Source: Chlamydiota bacterium
GTDB taxonomy: Bacteria > Chlamydiota > Chlamydiia > Chlamydiales > JAAKFR01
DNA: 51,387 nt
Direction: 5' to 3'
Assembly (NCBI GenBank): GCA_013287335.1
Contig: JABDDZ010000005.1
Span: 75 to 51,461 of the forward strand
Shown: positions 17,376-26,086 of the stretch, piece after piece
Layout: the number at the start of each line of letters is the position of its first letter
How positions within the stretch are numbered: the stretch's first letter is position 1
The notes under the pieces: model-generated
Seen by the model: only the letters and a program-made list of their open reading frames with translations
The model's database searches: none
Told to the model about the DNA's origin: nothing
Translations under genes and position numbers: made by a program

Positions 17376-18061
17376 TCTATAGACCCTATAGGTGAGGTGG
17401 GCACTATATTTTGTTCTCTAAAGTCATCTTTGCAGACCTCCGTCACCTCTTTTATCTTTTCAAAAGTATTTAGATAACCAGCATAGTGAATAATAGTATG
17501 ATTATCACGCTTATAATGCTGGAGTAAGTAGGGGCGATCTGCGATAAGTAAGTCCAACTGTGTAATAGGCTCTAGATGGTGAACGATAAGATAAAAATCA
17601 GAAGTATCTTTTAGGATGGCAAAAGAATTTTGCGGAAGTTTTAAACGGTAAACTTTCGCAGGATCAACAGAAGTAACCGTGGACTCATCAACTACTTCAT
17701 CTAGATATTTATCAATAGAATCTCTTCTATCAAGCTCAAAAGCGACAGGCCTTATAAATCCAAGAAGATGTTCAATGACAAGCCATACAAAAACGCCAAA
17801 ATCAAGAGCGCCTGCTATCCCGCCTATCACAGTCATCGAGAGAGCCCCTTTAAAAGTAAGGCTGGTGATCATCTTGCCAATCCATGTAGAACCCAAAGAA
17901 TTGCCGGCTAACCCTATCCCCCCGGGAACAAGACAAAGGGCAAAGAGGGTGCAAACAATAAGAGCCACTCTAGCAACGGCTTTGCGTTTTGCAGGATCTT
18001 CCAAACTTTGAAAGAAGCCCCCGCCCTGGATCTTTTGAGAAATTGCGATATCTCCAGACAT
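17372..18061 (-). CDS. Inc-like protein with bilobed hydrophobic domain
   Basis: This 229-residue protein has no recognised family. Hydrophobic segments at about 27-53 and 72-103, separated by a short polar stretch, make the bilobed domain of chlamydial Inc proteins. The N-terminus is short and polar with no signal peptide. The C-terminal 120 residues are soluble. The start MSG resembles that of the protein at 12222-13835. It has its own upstream region, bordered by a MITE-like element at 18147. Inclusion-membrane location is inference from topology and taxonomic setting. Confidence 0.6.
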   Translation of the reverse strand: MSGDIAISQKIQGGGFFQSLEDPAKRKAVARVALIVCTLFALCLVPGGIGLAGNSLGSTWIGKMITSLTFKGALSMTVIGGIAGALDFGVFVWLVIEHLLGFIRPVAFELDRRDSIDKYLDEVVDESTVTSVDPAKVYRLKLPQNSFAILKDTSDFYLIVHHLEPITQLDLLIADRPYLLQHYKRDNHTIIHYAGYLNTFEKIKEVTEVCKDDFREQNIVPTSPIGSID

Positions 18062-18146
18062 ACAACCTAACTTTCATTAACTAGAGAATATGTTAACATA
18101 AGTAGAAATTATTTATAAATCCAAATGTTTCTCATTGAAAAACAGC

Positions 18147-18406
18147 GTTGTTGCATAAATCTAATTTACCATAAATTATTAATTACCACAGACTCGACTT
18201 TAGGATTTTTTATTCACGAGGAATTTTGGAGTTCAAAATTTGCATAGAAATCAGGGCAAAGCCCTGAAAAAACTTTCCTTAATCAAGAGTTAACCCGCGC
18301 AAAAAATTTAATAACAAGATGCCTTGGGTATCGCCCTGATTTCTTCTCAAGTTTGGAACTCCAAAATTTTCAAAGAAATATAGATATGGGACATTTATGC
18401 AACAAG
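18147..18406. mobile_element. MITE-like non-autonomous element with IS5-like ends
   Basis: The stretch 18062-18394 holds no gene. It contains a fold-back element of about 260 bases. Terminal arms of 13 bases, TTGTTGCATAAAT at 18148-18160 and its complement at 18393-18405, resemble IS5/IS903-type ends. Inside lie a second pair (AATTTTGGAGTTC at 222-234 and complement at 356-368, both plus 18000), a third pair (GAAATCAGGGC at 18247 and complement at 18333), and a small hairpin (TCAGGGC-AAA-GCCCTGA at 18251-18267). No transposase frame is present and no clear target duplication is seen. The right end provides the last codons and stop of the neighbouring large gene. Confidence 0.65.
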
Positions 18407-21400
18407 CCCATTGGAAACTAGTCGGGTTTCTATTCTTATAAGAAATTCTTTGGGAATAAGATATTCAGAACTCAATTGGATCTTCATTCTATTTGCATCC
18501 TCATATTCTGGAATACCACCTGTCTTGGAAAGAAGAGGTGCAACACCCCGAGAAGCCAAAAGTAAAGGTGATTGGTGCGCTTCCCAGTAATGTATATTCC
18601 CACCGACTTTTGCAATGAAAAGAGGGATGTTCTTTTTTTCACATTCAACTGCTAGTGCTAGAGTGACTATTTCTTCGAGCTGATTCGTAGAAAGAGAGCA
18701 TCCACGGCACTGATAAACAGGTTCTCGCAATAAAGCGGGAGTCCCACTCCTTGGATCGATAAGAAGCTTAACAGTTGCAATAGCAAGCGGCTGCCCTGTC
18801 AAAGGATCTTCTACTATAAATATCTTCTGTTTTCCATGGACAAGTCTTCCAATAAGAGATTTATTGTAAGACGGATCATGAATGCTTTGACAACTTCCAA
18901 GAGTTACGTTGGAAATATTAAAAGCTAGTTGGGGAGAGTGGGTACATCTCAAATGAATTCTATTGAGAGGGTGATCGATTCTTCCTTGCAACTTTCCTTG
19001 GAGTTGCGTAATGAGCTGATTCAGTTGATTATAAAGCCCTTCGTTAAATTCAGCTCGCTTTTTGCGATAGCTTCCCATAAAATCCTGAAGAGCTTGAAGA
19101 AGGAGTAAGCATTTTCTTGGACTCTCTTCTTTCTGAAGCTGGATGAGGTTCCAAAGCAGCTTCCATCTGGCAATTTCACTGTTTTGTTTCGGTAATTCTT
19201 TTTTATATCTGTCTTTGATCTCTCGAATTTGTTGTTGCCAGAAGAGTTTTTCTTTAAGGTCAAGCTCTTCCCATTGCCAACTAACATTTTCCCAAACAAA
19301 CAGCTGAGGAAAGTTTTGGCGAAAATAATTGATACATTCAGCTACTTCCACACTTTGTGTTGTTCCAATATCCCAAATCTCTCTAAGTTTATTTTTGTCT
19401 ATTTCCATCTCCTCTTTATGCCACTCTACCAAAGAAGGATTGAATTGAGCGAAATATTTCCCTTGCTCCCCTTCTTCAAAACGCAACGACGGAAGCTTCT
19501 TGCGTACAAGAGCTTGAAACCAGTTAATAAAAGGATTAATAATATCGGGCTCTTTCTCATGCTGATAATAATACTCCATTAGAAAGTGCGGATCCTCCCA
19601 TTGCATTAAAATAGCTATCAATTCTTCTCTCTCTTCTTTTTGCAATTGAAATTTTAGGGATATAAAATCGATCATTTTGTTAAAGAAAAAATCTATATCC
19701 TCTGAAAAAACCTCTTCAGCAGTCGTGGACTTTGTGGTTTTGTCTGAATAAAGAATAGTAAATGAAAACAGGATCATTTTAAGAGATAATTCAACTTTCT
19801 CAATAGAAAGCTCATTTTGCATCATTAACTGAGTTTGATTAAATAGAAATGCAATAGGGTTCCGAGCATAAGGATTGCCTCGTTTGAGAAGCATAAAAGA
19901 CTTGGAGGAATGCCAAATGGTGGCATGTTTTGCAATCTCTTTGCAAAGGGAGGGAGGAAGATGACCCTTAATCCATTCAGCATGCTCAGTTATAAAAAAT
20001 AGAGCAGCCTTATAAAATTGGGATTCCTCACTTTTTTCAGATGCTAGCAGGAGTTGGAAGAAAAGGAATGGGAAAATGGCTGCAAAAGGAGAATCGCGAT
20101 GAAGAGAAGGGATATCGACAACGGGTTTCTCATCACGTATGAATAGACAAAATTGGGTGATCCACCCATTGCTCACTTTTGCATCTTTTCTAAATGCGTT
20201 TGCCGCGCTTAAGATCCCTTGTGTCAAAATGTTTACTGAGATCTCTTTTTTTCTATTACTCTTTTCTGGATTTTTATCAAATTCATGAGAGAGAAGCGTT
20301 AAATAGGTTAAAAATATCTCATCAAAAGCAAGGGGGTGAAGAGCATGCGCAAGTTGCTTAAGTTTAATTTGATCAATATCATTTTCTGCCTTCCCAATAC
20401 TACTCATTTGCCGAATGATTTTTTCTGCACCACTATTTTTTATAAGAATGGATAATGCTTTGCCAAATCCTGGCTCCCTCTTATCTAAGGTTGAAATTGC
20501 CTCTAAATATTGTTTGTGAAAATCAGGAGCATAACAATCAACCGTAACAGGAATATCTATCAAGATAGGAGCTACTGCGCACGCTAAAGAAAATAAGGGT
20601 TTTAGTTTTCCAAAATAGGGAGATAGAAATAGATCAGGAGGGATCTTTACAAAAAGCGTAAACCCAAGCGCGTGTTCGAGTGTATTTTCAATAATACTAA
20701 TTTTTTTATTTAGAAAATTTCGAATAACAAATTGCTCAATTGTATTATTAACTGGGCTTTGCGCATCAAAACCTAATTTATCAAGAAATGGTAGAATATG
20801 GGCGCAGGTTTTGTCCCTAGCCATCCGGAGCACTAATCTCTCCTTTATTCTCGACCAAGGAAGAGTAATAAGAATTTGTATAATTTGCTCATAATAATGG
20901 TAGTGATTGGCTTTTTTCAGGATTTTTACCTTTTCTATTTCATCGAATTCAAATAATGAGAGATTTTCGAGAAAAAAGATCCCACGCTTTGCAAGATGAC
21001 CCCATTTCTTTTCTGTTAAAAATTTATTTGCGATTTCCTTTTTAAGTCTATGGACCTCCTTTTTTTCGGGGGAGGCTTGTAATTTTGCTATCGCTCGTTT
21101 TAAGAGCATAGGGTAACTAAGGACGCCAGAATTAGCATGATGTAATTTAAATAAATTTTTAGCTTCTTCGGCAAGTTGAGGTAGACTCTCCTTTTCCGCT
21201 TCGGTCACTTGGAAAAATTTATCTATATTCCCTAAAAGAAGTTGGTTTTCATCCAGATGCCAAAAAGAGAGGTAGGCCAACACTTCCTTTCTAGAGAAAG
21301 CAAGTGGCTCTTCTCTCGGAGAAGTTGCTATCATTTCTAAAACAAGAGAGACCAAAACCTCCTTCTCTTCCTCTGCATTTGGAAAAAAATTTTGAAGATA

Positions 21401-22072
21401 AGGTAGAAAAGAGAGTCCGCTTGACAAAATGCAGGTTTTAACAAGATCTTGCATAGACTCATTAGGAAGAAGAAACTGTTTCGTTCTTTCGAGCCTGATC
21501 AACGTTTCTCCTACTGCAGAACCGGAAGCTGTCCCAAGCAACGTGAAAACAGCTAATGCCCTGTCTTGGCCCAATGCACACAAGTTAGTGATTCTTAGCT
21601 CCGCAATAACATTTTGGATGATATATTTTTTCAACAAGAGAGGAATCCATATTCCTCTTTCAAAGAAATCCTCCAGCTCAAAATTATTTGCTTGGATCTT
21701 TGCTTGTATTTTTTTGGTAATTTCATTTATGAGCCAAGAAAAATAGGGTGTTTTTGCCAAATTTGGTAATTCGTATTGGGCTCTTTGCATAACCCCTTCT
21801 ATTTTCCCTCTGAAATGAATTGATGGATCGCTTTCTCCCTGCACGAGCTCCATGACTTGCATAATCTTTTCTTGTAAAGCGTTATCAGCTCCAATGGAGG
21901 GATCCCAGCATCCCCATTTGATTTTTTGAAAAAACTTCCCAGCTATGTCGATGTAGCAATTTTGCCATTTTTTTGACGCAAGTTTCTCCACCTTTTCATC
22001 AGTGAGGCTTAATTTTTCTATATCTAACAAAGTAGAATCTACCCATTTTTTTAAGAAAACAATATTAATCAT
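18395..22072 (-). CDS. Very large protein of unknown function (1225 residues)
   Basis: No family is recognised. There is no signal peptide or transmembrane segment. Most of the length is predicted alpha-helical with many Leu-rich amphipathic stretches, compatible with an alpha-solenoid scaffold. The last 200 residues differ: they start near the motif RCTHSP, continue with GSCQS, then an alternating hydrophobic strand region (KQKIFIVEDP, PLAIATVKLL), and look like a separate alpha/beta domain, possibly acyltransferase-like, but this is only an impression. The last four residues and stop are encoded by the end of a MITE-like element. A minus-strand TTGACA (22110-22105) lies upstream. A host-directed effector role is conceivable but unproven. 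Confidence 0.7.
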   Translation of the reverse strand: MINIVFLKKWVDSTLLDIEKLSLTDEKVEKLASKKWQNCYIDIAGKFFQKIKWGCWDPSIGADNALQEKIMQVMELVQGESDPSIHFRGKIEGVMQRAQYELPNLAKTPYFSWLINEITKKIQAKIQANNFELEDFFERGIWIPLLLKKYIIQNVIAELRITNLCALGQDRALAVFTLLGTASGSAVGETLIRLERTKQFLLPNESMQDLVKTCILSSGLSFLPYLQNFFPNAEEEKEVLVSLVLEMIATSPREEPLAFSRKEVLAYLSFWHLDENQLLLGNIDKFFQVTEAEKESLPQLAEEAKNLFKLHHANSGVLSYPMLLKRAIAKLQASPEKKEVHRLKKEIANKFLTEKKWGHLAKRGIFFLENLSLFEFDEIEKVKILKKANHYHYYEQIIQILITLPWSRIKERLVLRMARDKTCAHILPFLDKLGFDAQSPVNNTIEQFVIRNFLNKKISIIENTLEHALGFTLFVKIPPDLFLSPYFGKLKPLFSLACAVAPILIDIPVTVDCYAPDFHKQYLEAISTLDKREPGFGKALSILIKNSGAEKIIRQMSSIGKAENDIDQIKLKQLAHALHPLAFDEIFLTYLTLLSHEFDKNPEKSNRKKEISVNILTQGILSAANAFRKDAKVSNGWITQFCLFIRDEKPVVDIPSLHRDSPFAAIFPFLFFQLLLASEKSEESQFYKAALFFITEHAEWIKGHLPPSLCKEIAKHATIWHSSKSFMLLKRGNPYARNPIAFLFNQTQLMMQNELSIEKVELSLKMILFSFTILYSDKTTKSTTAEEVFSEDIDFFFNKMIDFISLKFQLQKEEREELIAILMQWEDPHFLMEYYYQHEKEPDIINPFINWFQALVRKKLPSLRFEEGEQGKYFAQFNPSLVEWHKEEMEIDKNKLREIWDIGTTQSVEVAECINYFRQNFPQLFVWENVSWQWEELDLKEKLFWQQQIREIKDRYKKELPKQNSEIARWKLLWNLIQLQKEESPRKCLLLLQALQDFMGSYRKKRAEFNEGLYNQLNQLITQLQGKLQGRIDHPLNRIHLRCTHSPQLAFNISNVTLGSCQSIHDPSYNKSLIGRLVHGKQKIFIVEDPLTGQPLAIATVKLLIDPRSGTPALLREPVYQCRGCSLSTNQLEEIVTLALAVECEKKNIPLFIAKVGGNIHYWEAHQSPLLLASRGVAPLLSKTGGIPEYEDANRMKIQLSSEYLIPKEFLIRIETRLVSNGLVA

Positions 22073-22169
22073 TGTGTTATTTCTGAATTAAAACATTAAA
22101 TTTATTGTCAATGATAACATACTTGTATGTTTTTTAGGTTGGTTTTGCTGCACAATTTCACAACGAGAC

Positions 22170-22198
22170 TTGAAAGTATTTTGGGGAATAGGTAGACT
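22170..22198 (+). promoter_or_regulatory. Sigma70-type promoter for the small basic protein genes
   Basis: TTGAAA (22170-22175), a 17-base spacer and TAGACT (22193-22198) lie 24 bases ahead of the first small ORF, whose AAGGAG ribosome-binding site follows. Spacing is ideal; the -10 box is a moderate match. Confidence 0.5.
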
Positions 22199-22222
22199 TT
22201 TGGATTTTTAAAGGAGTATCTC

Positions 22223-22402
22223 ATGACTCGGATGAGCAAACAACAAGAGCGACGAGCAAAATCGCCTCGCAAACGCAAAAACATCACTACAAAAAAGACA
22301 GGTCCATTAGCGGACAATCTCTCCCTAGGTTATAGGCCTCATGCAAATGCCCTTGCAGAAAAAGAACTTATTAATCAAATTTTTATTCCAAAGGTGAAAT
22401 AG
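22223..22402 (+). CDS. Small basic protein of 59 residues, chlamydial type
   Basis: This short gene begins at an ATG with AAGGAG upstream. The product is strongly basic in its first 25 residues (runs such as KSPRKRK) and ends with a more neutral half (LGYRPHANALAEKELI). I do not recognise a family. It sits 2 bases before the second small basic protein and upstream of ybeY; I recall two similarly tiny genes in this position in Chlamydia. The composition suggests RNA or ribosome binding, which is inference. Confidence 0.75.
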   Translation: MTRMSKQQERRAKSPRKRKNITTKKTGPLADNLSLGYRPHANALAEKELINQIFIPKVK

Positions 22403-22404
22403 TC

Positions 22405-22563
22405 ATGTCTCGGCATCCCAGTTTCGGCAAAGCAATAAAAGGTGGCAAAAAGCGGAATGTCCTAAAGCGATTTGAACGGATTGCTGTTCTAAAAAAGCTT
22501 GGTCGATGGACTAAAGGGAAGAACAAAGTCACCGGGCTTCCCAAAACCCCCGCCATTCCATAA
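22405..22563 (+). CDS. Small basic protein, PVC-superphylum family
   Basis: The 52-residue protein is about one third Lys and Arg. Its pattern SRHPSFGKAIKGGKKRNVLK, a central ERI.VLKK.GRW, and the end TGLPKTP match my memory of a small basic protein family shared by Chlamydiae, Verrucomicrobia and relatives. Function is not established; association with ribosomes is plausible from its charge. AAGGTG serves as ribosome-binding site. It is preceded by another small basic gene and followed by ybeY, probably as one transcript. Confidence 0.85.
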   Translation: MSRHPSFGKAIKGGKKRNVLKRFERIAVLKKLGRWTKGKNKVTGLPKTPAIP

Positions 22564-22590
22564 AATCCTTTGGAGTGTAGTGACAAGTCA

Positions 22591-23094
22591 ATGCACTCCA
22601 AAATTTCCTTTCGTTTCAAAATTTCTAAACCTCAGTCTATGAAAGTAGTTGTTTTTGATGAGCAGAAGGATCTTTTAATCCATCCTAAGTCCGTAAAGCC
22701 CATTGTAGAAAGCCTTTTGCTTGCTGAAAATGCGTTAAGCGATGAAGTAGCTATCTATTTTGTCACAGTAGAGAGGATCTCCCAAGTTCATGAGGAGTTC
22801 TTCGATGATCCAGCTCCAACAGACTGCATCTCCTTTCCTATCGATAAGCCGGGCGCTCCAGGATATCATATCTTAGGAGAGATCTTTATCTGCCCAAAAA
22901 CTGGGATTGATTACCTACTCCAATCAAAACTTAAGGAACAAAATATTTATTTAGAAATCACACTCTATCTCGTCCATGGACTTTTGCATCTTCTCGGTTT
23001 TGATGATTTAAACGAGAAGGATCGAAAAAAAATGCGTGCCCATGAAAAAAAACTGATGCAGAGGCTCCTAGAAGAGGGGCATCTTCTTTATTAG
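22591..23094 (+). CDS. ybeY: Endoribonuclease YbeY (rRNA maturation factor)
   Basis: The 167-residue protein is YbeY, a zinc-dependent RNase needed for 16S rRNA 3' maturation and ribosome quality control. The DCISFP block and the zinc motif HGLLHLLGFDD near residues 129-139 are clear. The usual third ligand is His (H-x3-H-x5-H) but here it is Asp139, which could still bind zinc. Two starts are possible: ATG 22591 (a GGAG lies about 15 bases upstream) or ATG 22639, which matches the usual N-terminus better. The genes downstream (CBS protein, rny) are co-directional. Confidence 0.9.
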   Translation: MHSKISFRFKISKPQSMKVVVFDEQKDLLIHPKSVKPIVESLLLAENALSDEVAIYFVTVERISQVHEEFFDDPAPTDCISFPIDKPGAPGYHILGEIFICPKTGIDYLLQSKLKEQNIYLEITLYLVHGLLHLLGFDDLNEKDRKKMRAHEKKLMQRLLEEGHLLY

Positions 23095-23155
23095 ACTTAT
23101 GACTTTGCGTTTAATTTTTTTTCAGGTAATTATAATATAAAAAAATTGAGGCTAT

Positions 23156-24469
23156 TTGTTGTCTACGATCTGGTTTTTAATTCCGCTTTTCTTTCTTCTC
23201 TCCGGATTTTTTGTTGCGTCCTCCTCTTTCTGTCTTGACAGGTTGGGGGAGTACCGCTCAAGAGAAATTATGAATTCTTCTTATGGGAGAGGGATCTACC
23301 TCCCTCTCCACCGCCTTCTTTTCCCCAAACAGAGCTTTGATGTCTTTGTTTTTGCAACTAAAATTTCTCTCATTCTTGCCACTCTTTTTTCTGCTGCAAC
23401 AATCCTCCTTGCCTTCTCTCTCCAACCCTGGTTTCATTCCATTTCAACACTCCTTCTCGGATACATCATCACTTTTATTGTTGCCCTTTTTGTTTTAGCC
23501 TTCTTTCCCTACCTTATCGCTTTAAAAAATAGTGAAGGAGGCCTCAGTTTTGTTATGGCGATGAGTTCTATTTTCCTTCTGCTCTCCCTCCCCATCACCT
23601 TCTTTTTCTTAAAGCTAGAAGAGAAAGCGGCGCAAAATTATGAAGAAAATGAGGAGGGAGACACAATCGATGCTTTAACTGATGCCGTTCTGGAGATTTT
23701 GCAACGGGCCAATGTCCGAGGAAAGCTCACTTCCATTGATAAGAAGCTCATTGAGTCAGTCATTAAATTTAAGGAGAGGATCGTAAAAGAGGTCATGATT
23801 CCAAGAGTGAACCTTTTTTGCCTCTCAGCTTCCATTTCTATCCGTGAGGCAAGCCAGCAACTTATTGGAGAGGGATATAGCCGTGTCCCTGTTTTCCGAG
23901 GGAATATAGACAATATCATTGGAGTTCTACTCTTTAAAGATATCCTTGATCTCTATATGGATATTGACCGCGGAGAAAAAGATCCCTCTATCCTAAACGA
24001 TTCTCTTGAAATCCTCATCAAGCGCCCTTTTTACACTCCAGAGACTAAAAAAGCCTCTCAGCTTTTACAGGAATTCCGATCAAAACAGATGCATATGGCC
24101 ATCGTTGTCGATGAGTATGGAGGGACAGAAGGGATAGTGACAATCGAAGATATCCTGGAAGAGATTGTCGGAGAGATCGCCGATGAGTATGACTTTGATG
24201 AGGAGGAGCTCTACACCGCGCAACCGGGGCTAGGAAGCTGGATTGTCGATGCTCGTATGAATATTCTGGATGCTGAAGAGACCTTTGGGATTCATATTCC
24301 TCAAGAGGGAGATTATGATACAATTGGCGGGTATCTCTTCCACCGCTTTGGATCCATCCCCAAGCCGGGGCAGAAAATTCATAATCAGGAATTTGATTTA
24401 GAGATCATCAGCTCTAGCGAGAGAAGCATTGAAAAGGTAAGAATTATCGCAAGACCGAAAAATATATGA
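23156..24469 (+). CDS. CorC/HlyC-type CBS-domain membrane protein
   Basis: The 437-residue protein has about four hydrophobic segments (residues 5-25, 60-85, 90-120 and 135-155), then a paired CBS module (about 205-330, with SRVPVFRG and VVDEYGGTEGIVTIEDILEEIVG) and a C-terminal CorC_HlyC domain (WIVDARM, DYDTIGGYLFHRFG). This is the layout of CNNM/CorC-type proteins involved in Mg2+ or Co2+ efflux; older annotations call them haemolysin homologues. Translation starts at TTG 23156 with GAGG five bases upstream; no ATG is suitably placed. It overlaps rny by 4 bases. Confidence 0.92.
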   Translation: MLSTIWFLIPLFFLLSGFFVASSSFCLDRLGEYRSREIMNSSYGRGIYLPLHRLLFPKQSFDVFVFATKISLILATLFSAATILLAFSLQPWFHSISTLLLGYIITFIVALFVLAFFPYLIALKNSEGGLSFVMAMSSIFLLLSLPITFFFLKLEEKAAQNYEENEEGDTIDALTDAVLEILQRANVRGKLTSIDKKLIESVIKFKERIVKEVMIPRVNLFCLSASISIREASQQLIGEGYSRVPVFRGNIDNIIGVLLFKDILDLYMDIDRGEKDPSILNDSLEILIKRPFYTPETKKASQLLQEFRSKQMHMAIVVDEYGGTEGIVTIEDILEEIVGEIADEYDFDEEELYTAQPGLGSWIVDARMNILDAEETFGIHIPQEGDYDTIGGYLFHRFGSIPKPGQKIHNQEFDLEIISSSERSIEKVRIIARPKNI

Positions 24470-26004
24470 ATTTTTTGATATTTTCCTTTGGGTCACTTCT
24501 CGGCTTTTTGCTTTTTTACACTCTCTTCACCCTCAAAAAGGGTGGATTCAATGCGATAGGTTTGCAAATTCTAAAGGAGGCTGAAAAAGAGGCAGAAAAT
24601 TACTCGGAAAAGCTAAAGCTCAAATGCGAAAAAGAAGAATTCATTGCAAAGCTGGAGATTGATAAAAAGTGGCAATCCTTTTTGCAAAAGATGCAAAAGG
24701 AGGAGAAGCACATCAAACAAAGAGAGCTTGCCCTTGAGAAGAGAGCCTCAACTTTGGAAACCCGGACTTTGGAGATAGAAAAAAAGCAGAAAGAACAGGA
24801 GATTAAACAACAGCAACTCAACGCCTTTAAAGAGGACCTTGAAGCGAGGGAGAGCATTCTTGAAAAGGAGCTTGAAACTCTTTCGGGTTTATCTCAGCAA
24901 GAAGCGCGGGAAGAGCTTCTCCAAAAAATCGATCACTCCCTGAGTGTAGAAAAGGCCAAGAGAACTGCTCGAAATTTTAAAGCTATCGAAGAAGAATCTG
25001 ACCTTTTTGCAAAAAAAATTCTCATAACGGCTATTCATCGCACTTGCCTTCCCTGCACTTCCGAACTCACTATAACAACTGTTCCTCTGCCAAATGAATC
25101 CATTAAAGGGAGAATTATTGGCAGGGAGGGAAGGAATATCCGCTATCTGGAGGAGCTTTGCGGAGTAAATCTTGTGATTGACGACACCCCCTCTGCAATT
25201 CTGATTTCGGGATTTGATCCAATTAGAAAAGAGGTCGCTAAAAACGCCCTTCAGCATTTAATTCAAGATGGGCGCATTCATCCGACGCGCATTGAAGAAG
25301 TTGTCAAAAATTGTCAGGAAAATATCGGTAAAGAAATCATCACTCTTGGAAATGAGGCCATTTTAGAGACTGGAATTGGATCCTTACATCCCCATCTGAC
25401 CGAACTCCTTGGTCAGCTCTATTTTCGCACAAGTATTGGGCAGAATCTATTGAGACATTCGATTGAAGTTAGCCTCTTGATGGGACTTATCGCAGCAGAG
25501 CTCTCTCTCGATGTTGCTTTGGCAAAAAGAATTGGCCTTCTTCATGATATTGGGAAGGCTCTTCCTCCTACTAAAGAGAAGAGCCATGCTATAGCCGGAT
25601 ATGAGTTTGCAATGAAGTGCGGCGAATCAAAAGAGGTGGCTCACGGCATTGGTGCCCATCATGATGAGATGGACCCCCTTACCATCGAAGGAAGCCTCTG
25701 CTCCACGGCCGATGCCATTTCAGGGAGTCGGCCAGGAGCTAGAAGTGTGGATCTGGAAAAAACCTTTCGAAGGATGCATGATCTTGAAGAGCTCAGTTTA
25801 AGCTTTGAAGGAGTGATCCAGGCCTTTGCACTCCAGGCGGGAAAAGAACTTAGAGTTTTTGTCTCTCCCCAGAAAGTGGATGATGCGAGAGCTGCTTACA
25901 TTGCATCGGCTCTCGCTCAAAAAATTGAAGAGAAGATCCCTCATTCGGGTAAAATCAAGATTACTGTTTTCCGCCCCACACGGATTATCTCCTATGCCAT
26001 TTAA
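24466..26004 (+). CDS. rny: Ribonuclease Y
   Basis: The 512-residue membrane-anchored endoribonuclease initiates mRNA decay. Residues 1-20 form a transmembrane helix, 30-145 a charged coiled coil, about 200-265 a KH domain with GRIIGREGRNIR, and about 325-420 an HD domain with RHSIEVSLL and LLHDIGKAL as metal-binding core, then AHHDEMDP. The C-terminal domain with VSPQKVDD ends at residue 512. All key residues are present and length is normal (Bacillus RNase Y is 520). It overlaps the CBS gene (ATGA). Confidence 0.95.
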   Translation: MNFLIFSFGSLLGFLLFYTLFTLKKGGFNAIGLQILKEAEKEAENYSEKLKLKCEKEEFIAKLEIDKKWQSFLQKMQKEEKHIKQRELALEKRASTLETRTLEIEKKQKEQEIKQQQLNAFKEDLEARESILEKELETLSGLSQQEAREELLQKIDHSLSVEKAKRTARNFKAIEEESDLFAKKILITAIHRTCLPCTSELTITTVPLPNESIKGRIIGREGRNIRYLEELCGVNLVIDDTPSAILISGFDPIRKEVAKNALQHLIQDGRIHPTRIEEVVKNCQENIGKEIITLGNEAILETGIGSLHPHLTELLGQLYFRTSIGQNLLRHSIEVSLLMGLIAAELSLDVALAKRIGLLHDIGKALPPTKEKSHAIAGYEFAMKCGESKEVAHGIGAHHDEMDPLTIEGSLCSTADAISGSRPGARSVDLEKTFRRMHDLEELSLSFEGVIQAFALQAGKELRVFVSPQKVDDARAAYIASALAQKIEEKIPHSGKIKITVFRPTRIISYAI

Positions 26005-26031
26005 GTAAATTCTTCACTTTCGATAAATCTA

Positions 26032-26060
26032 TTGACAAAAGTCCTAATCTCCCCTATTTC
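26032..26060 (+). promoter_or_regulatory. Candidate promoter upstream of rsbV
   Basis: A perfect TTGACA (26032-26037) lies 17 bases before TATTTC (26055-26060). The -10 box is weak, and a better TACTAT at 26061 is too far away. It is placed 27 bases before the rsbV start and just after the end of rny, so it may give rsbV its own transcription. Confidence 0.4.
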
Positions 26061-26086
26061 TACTATAAATGTTTAGGGAGAAAGTG

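Noticed and set aside
22116-22131. Hairpin AACATAC/GTATGTT followed by T residues
   Set aside because: It resembles a plus-strand terminator, but no plus-strand gene lies upstream; it probably belongs to the AT-rich promoter area of the large minus-strand gene.
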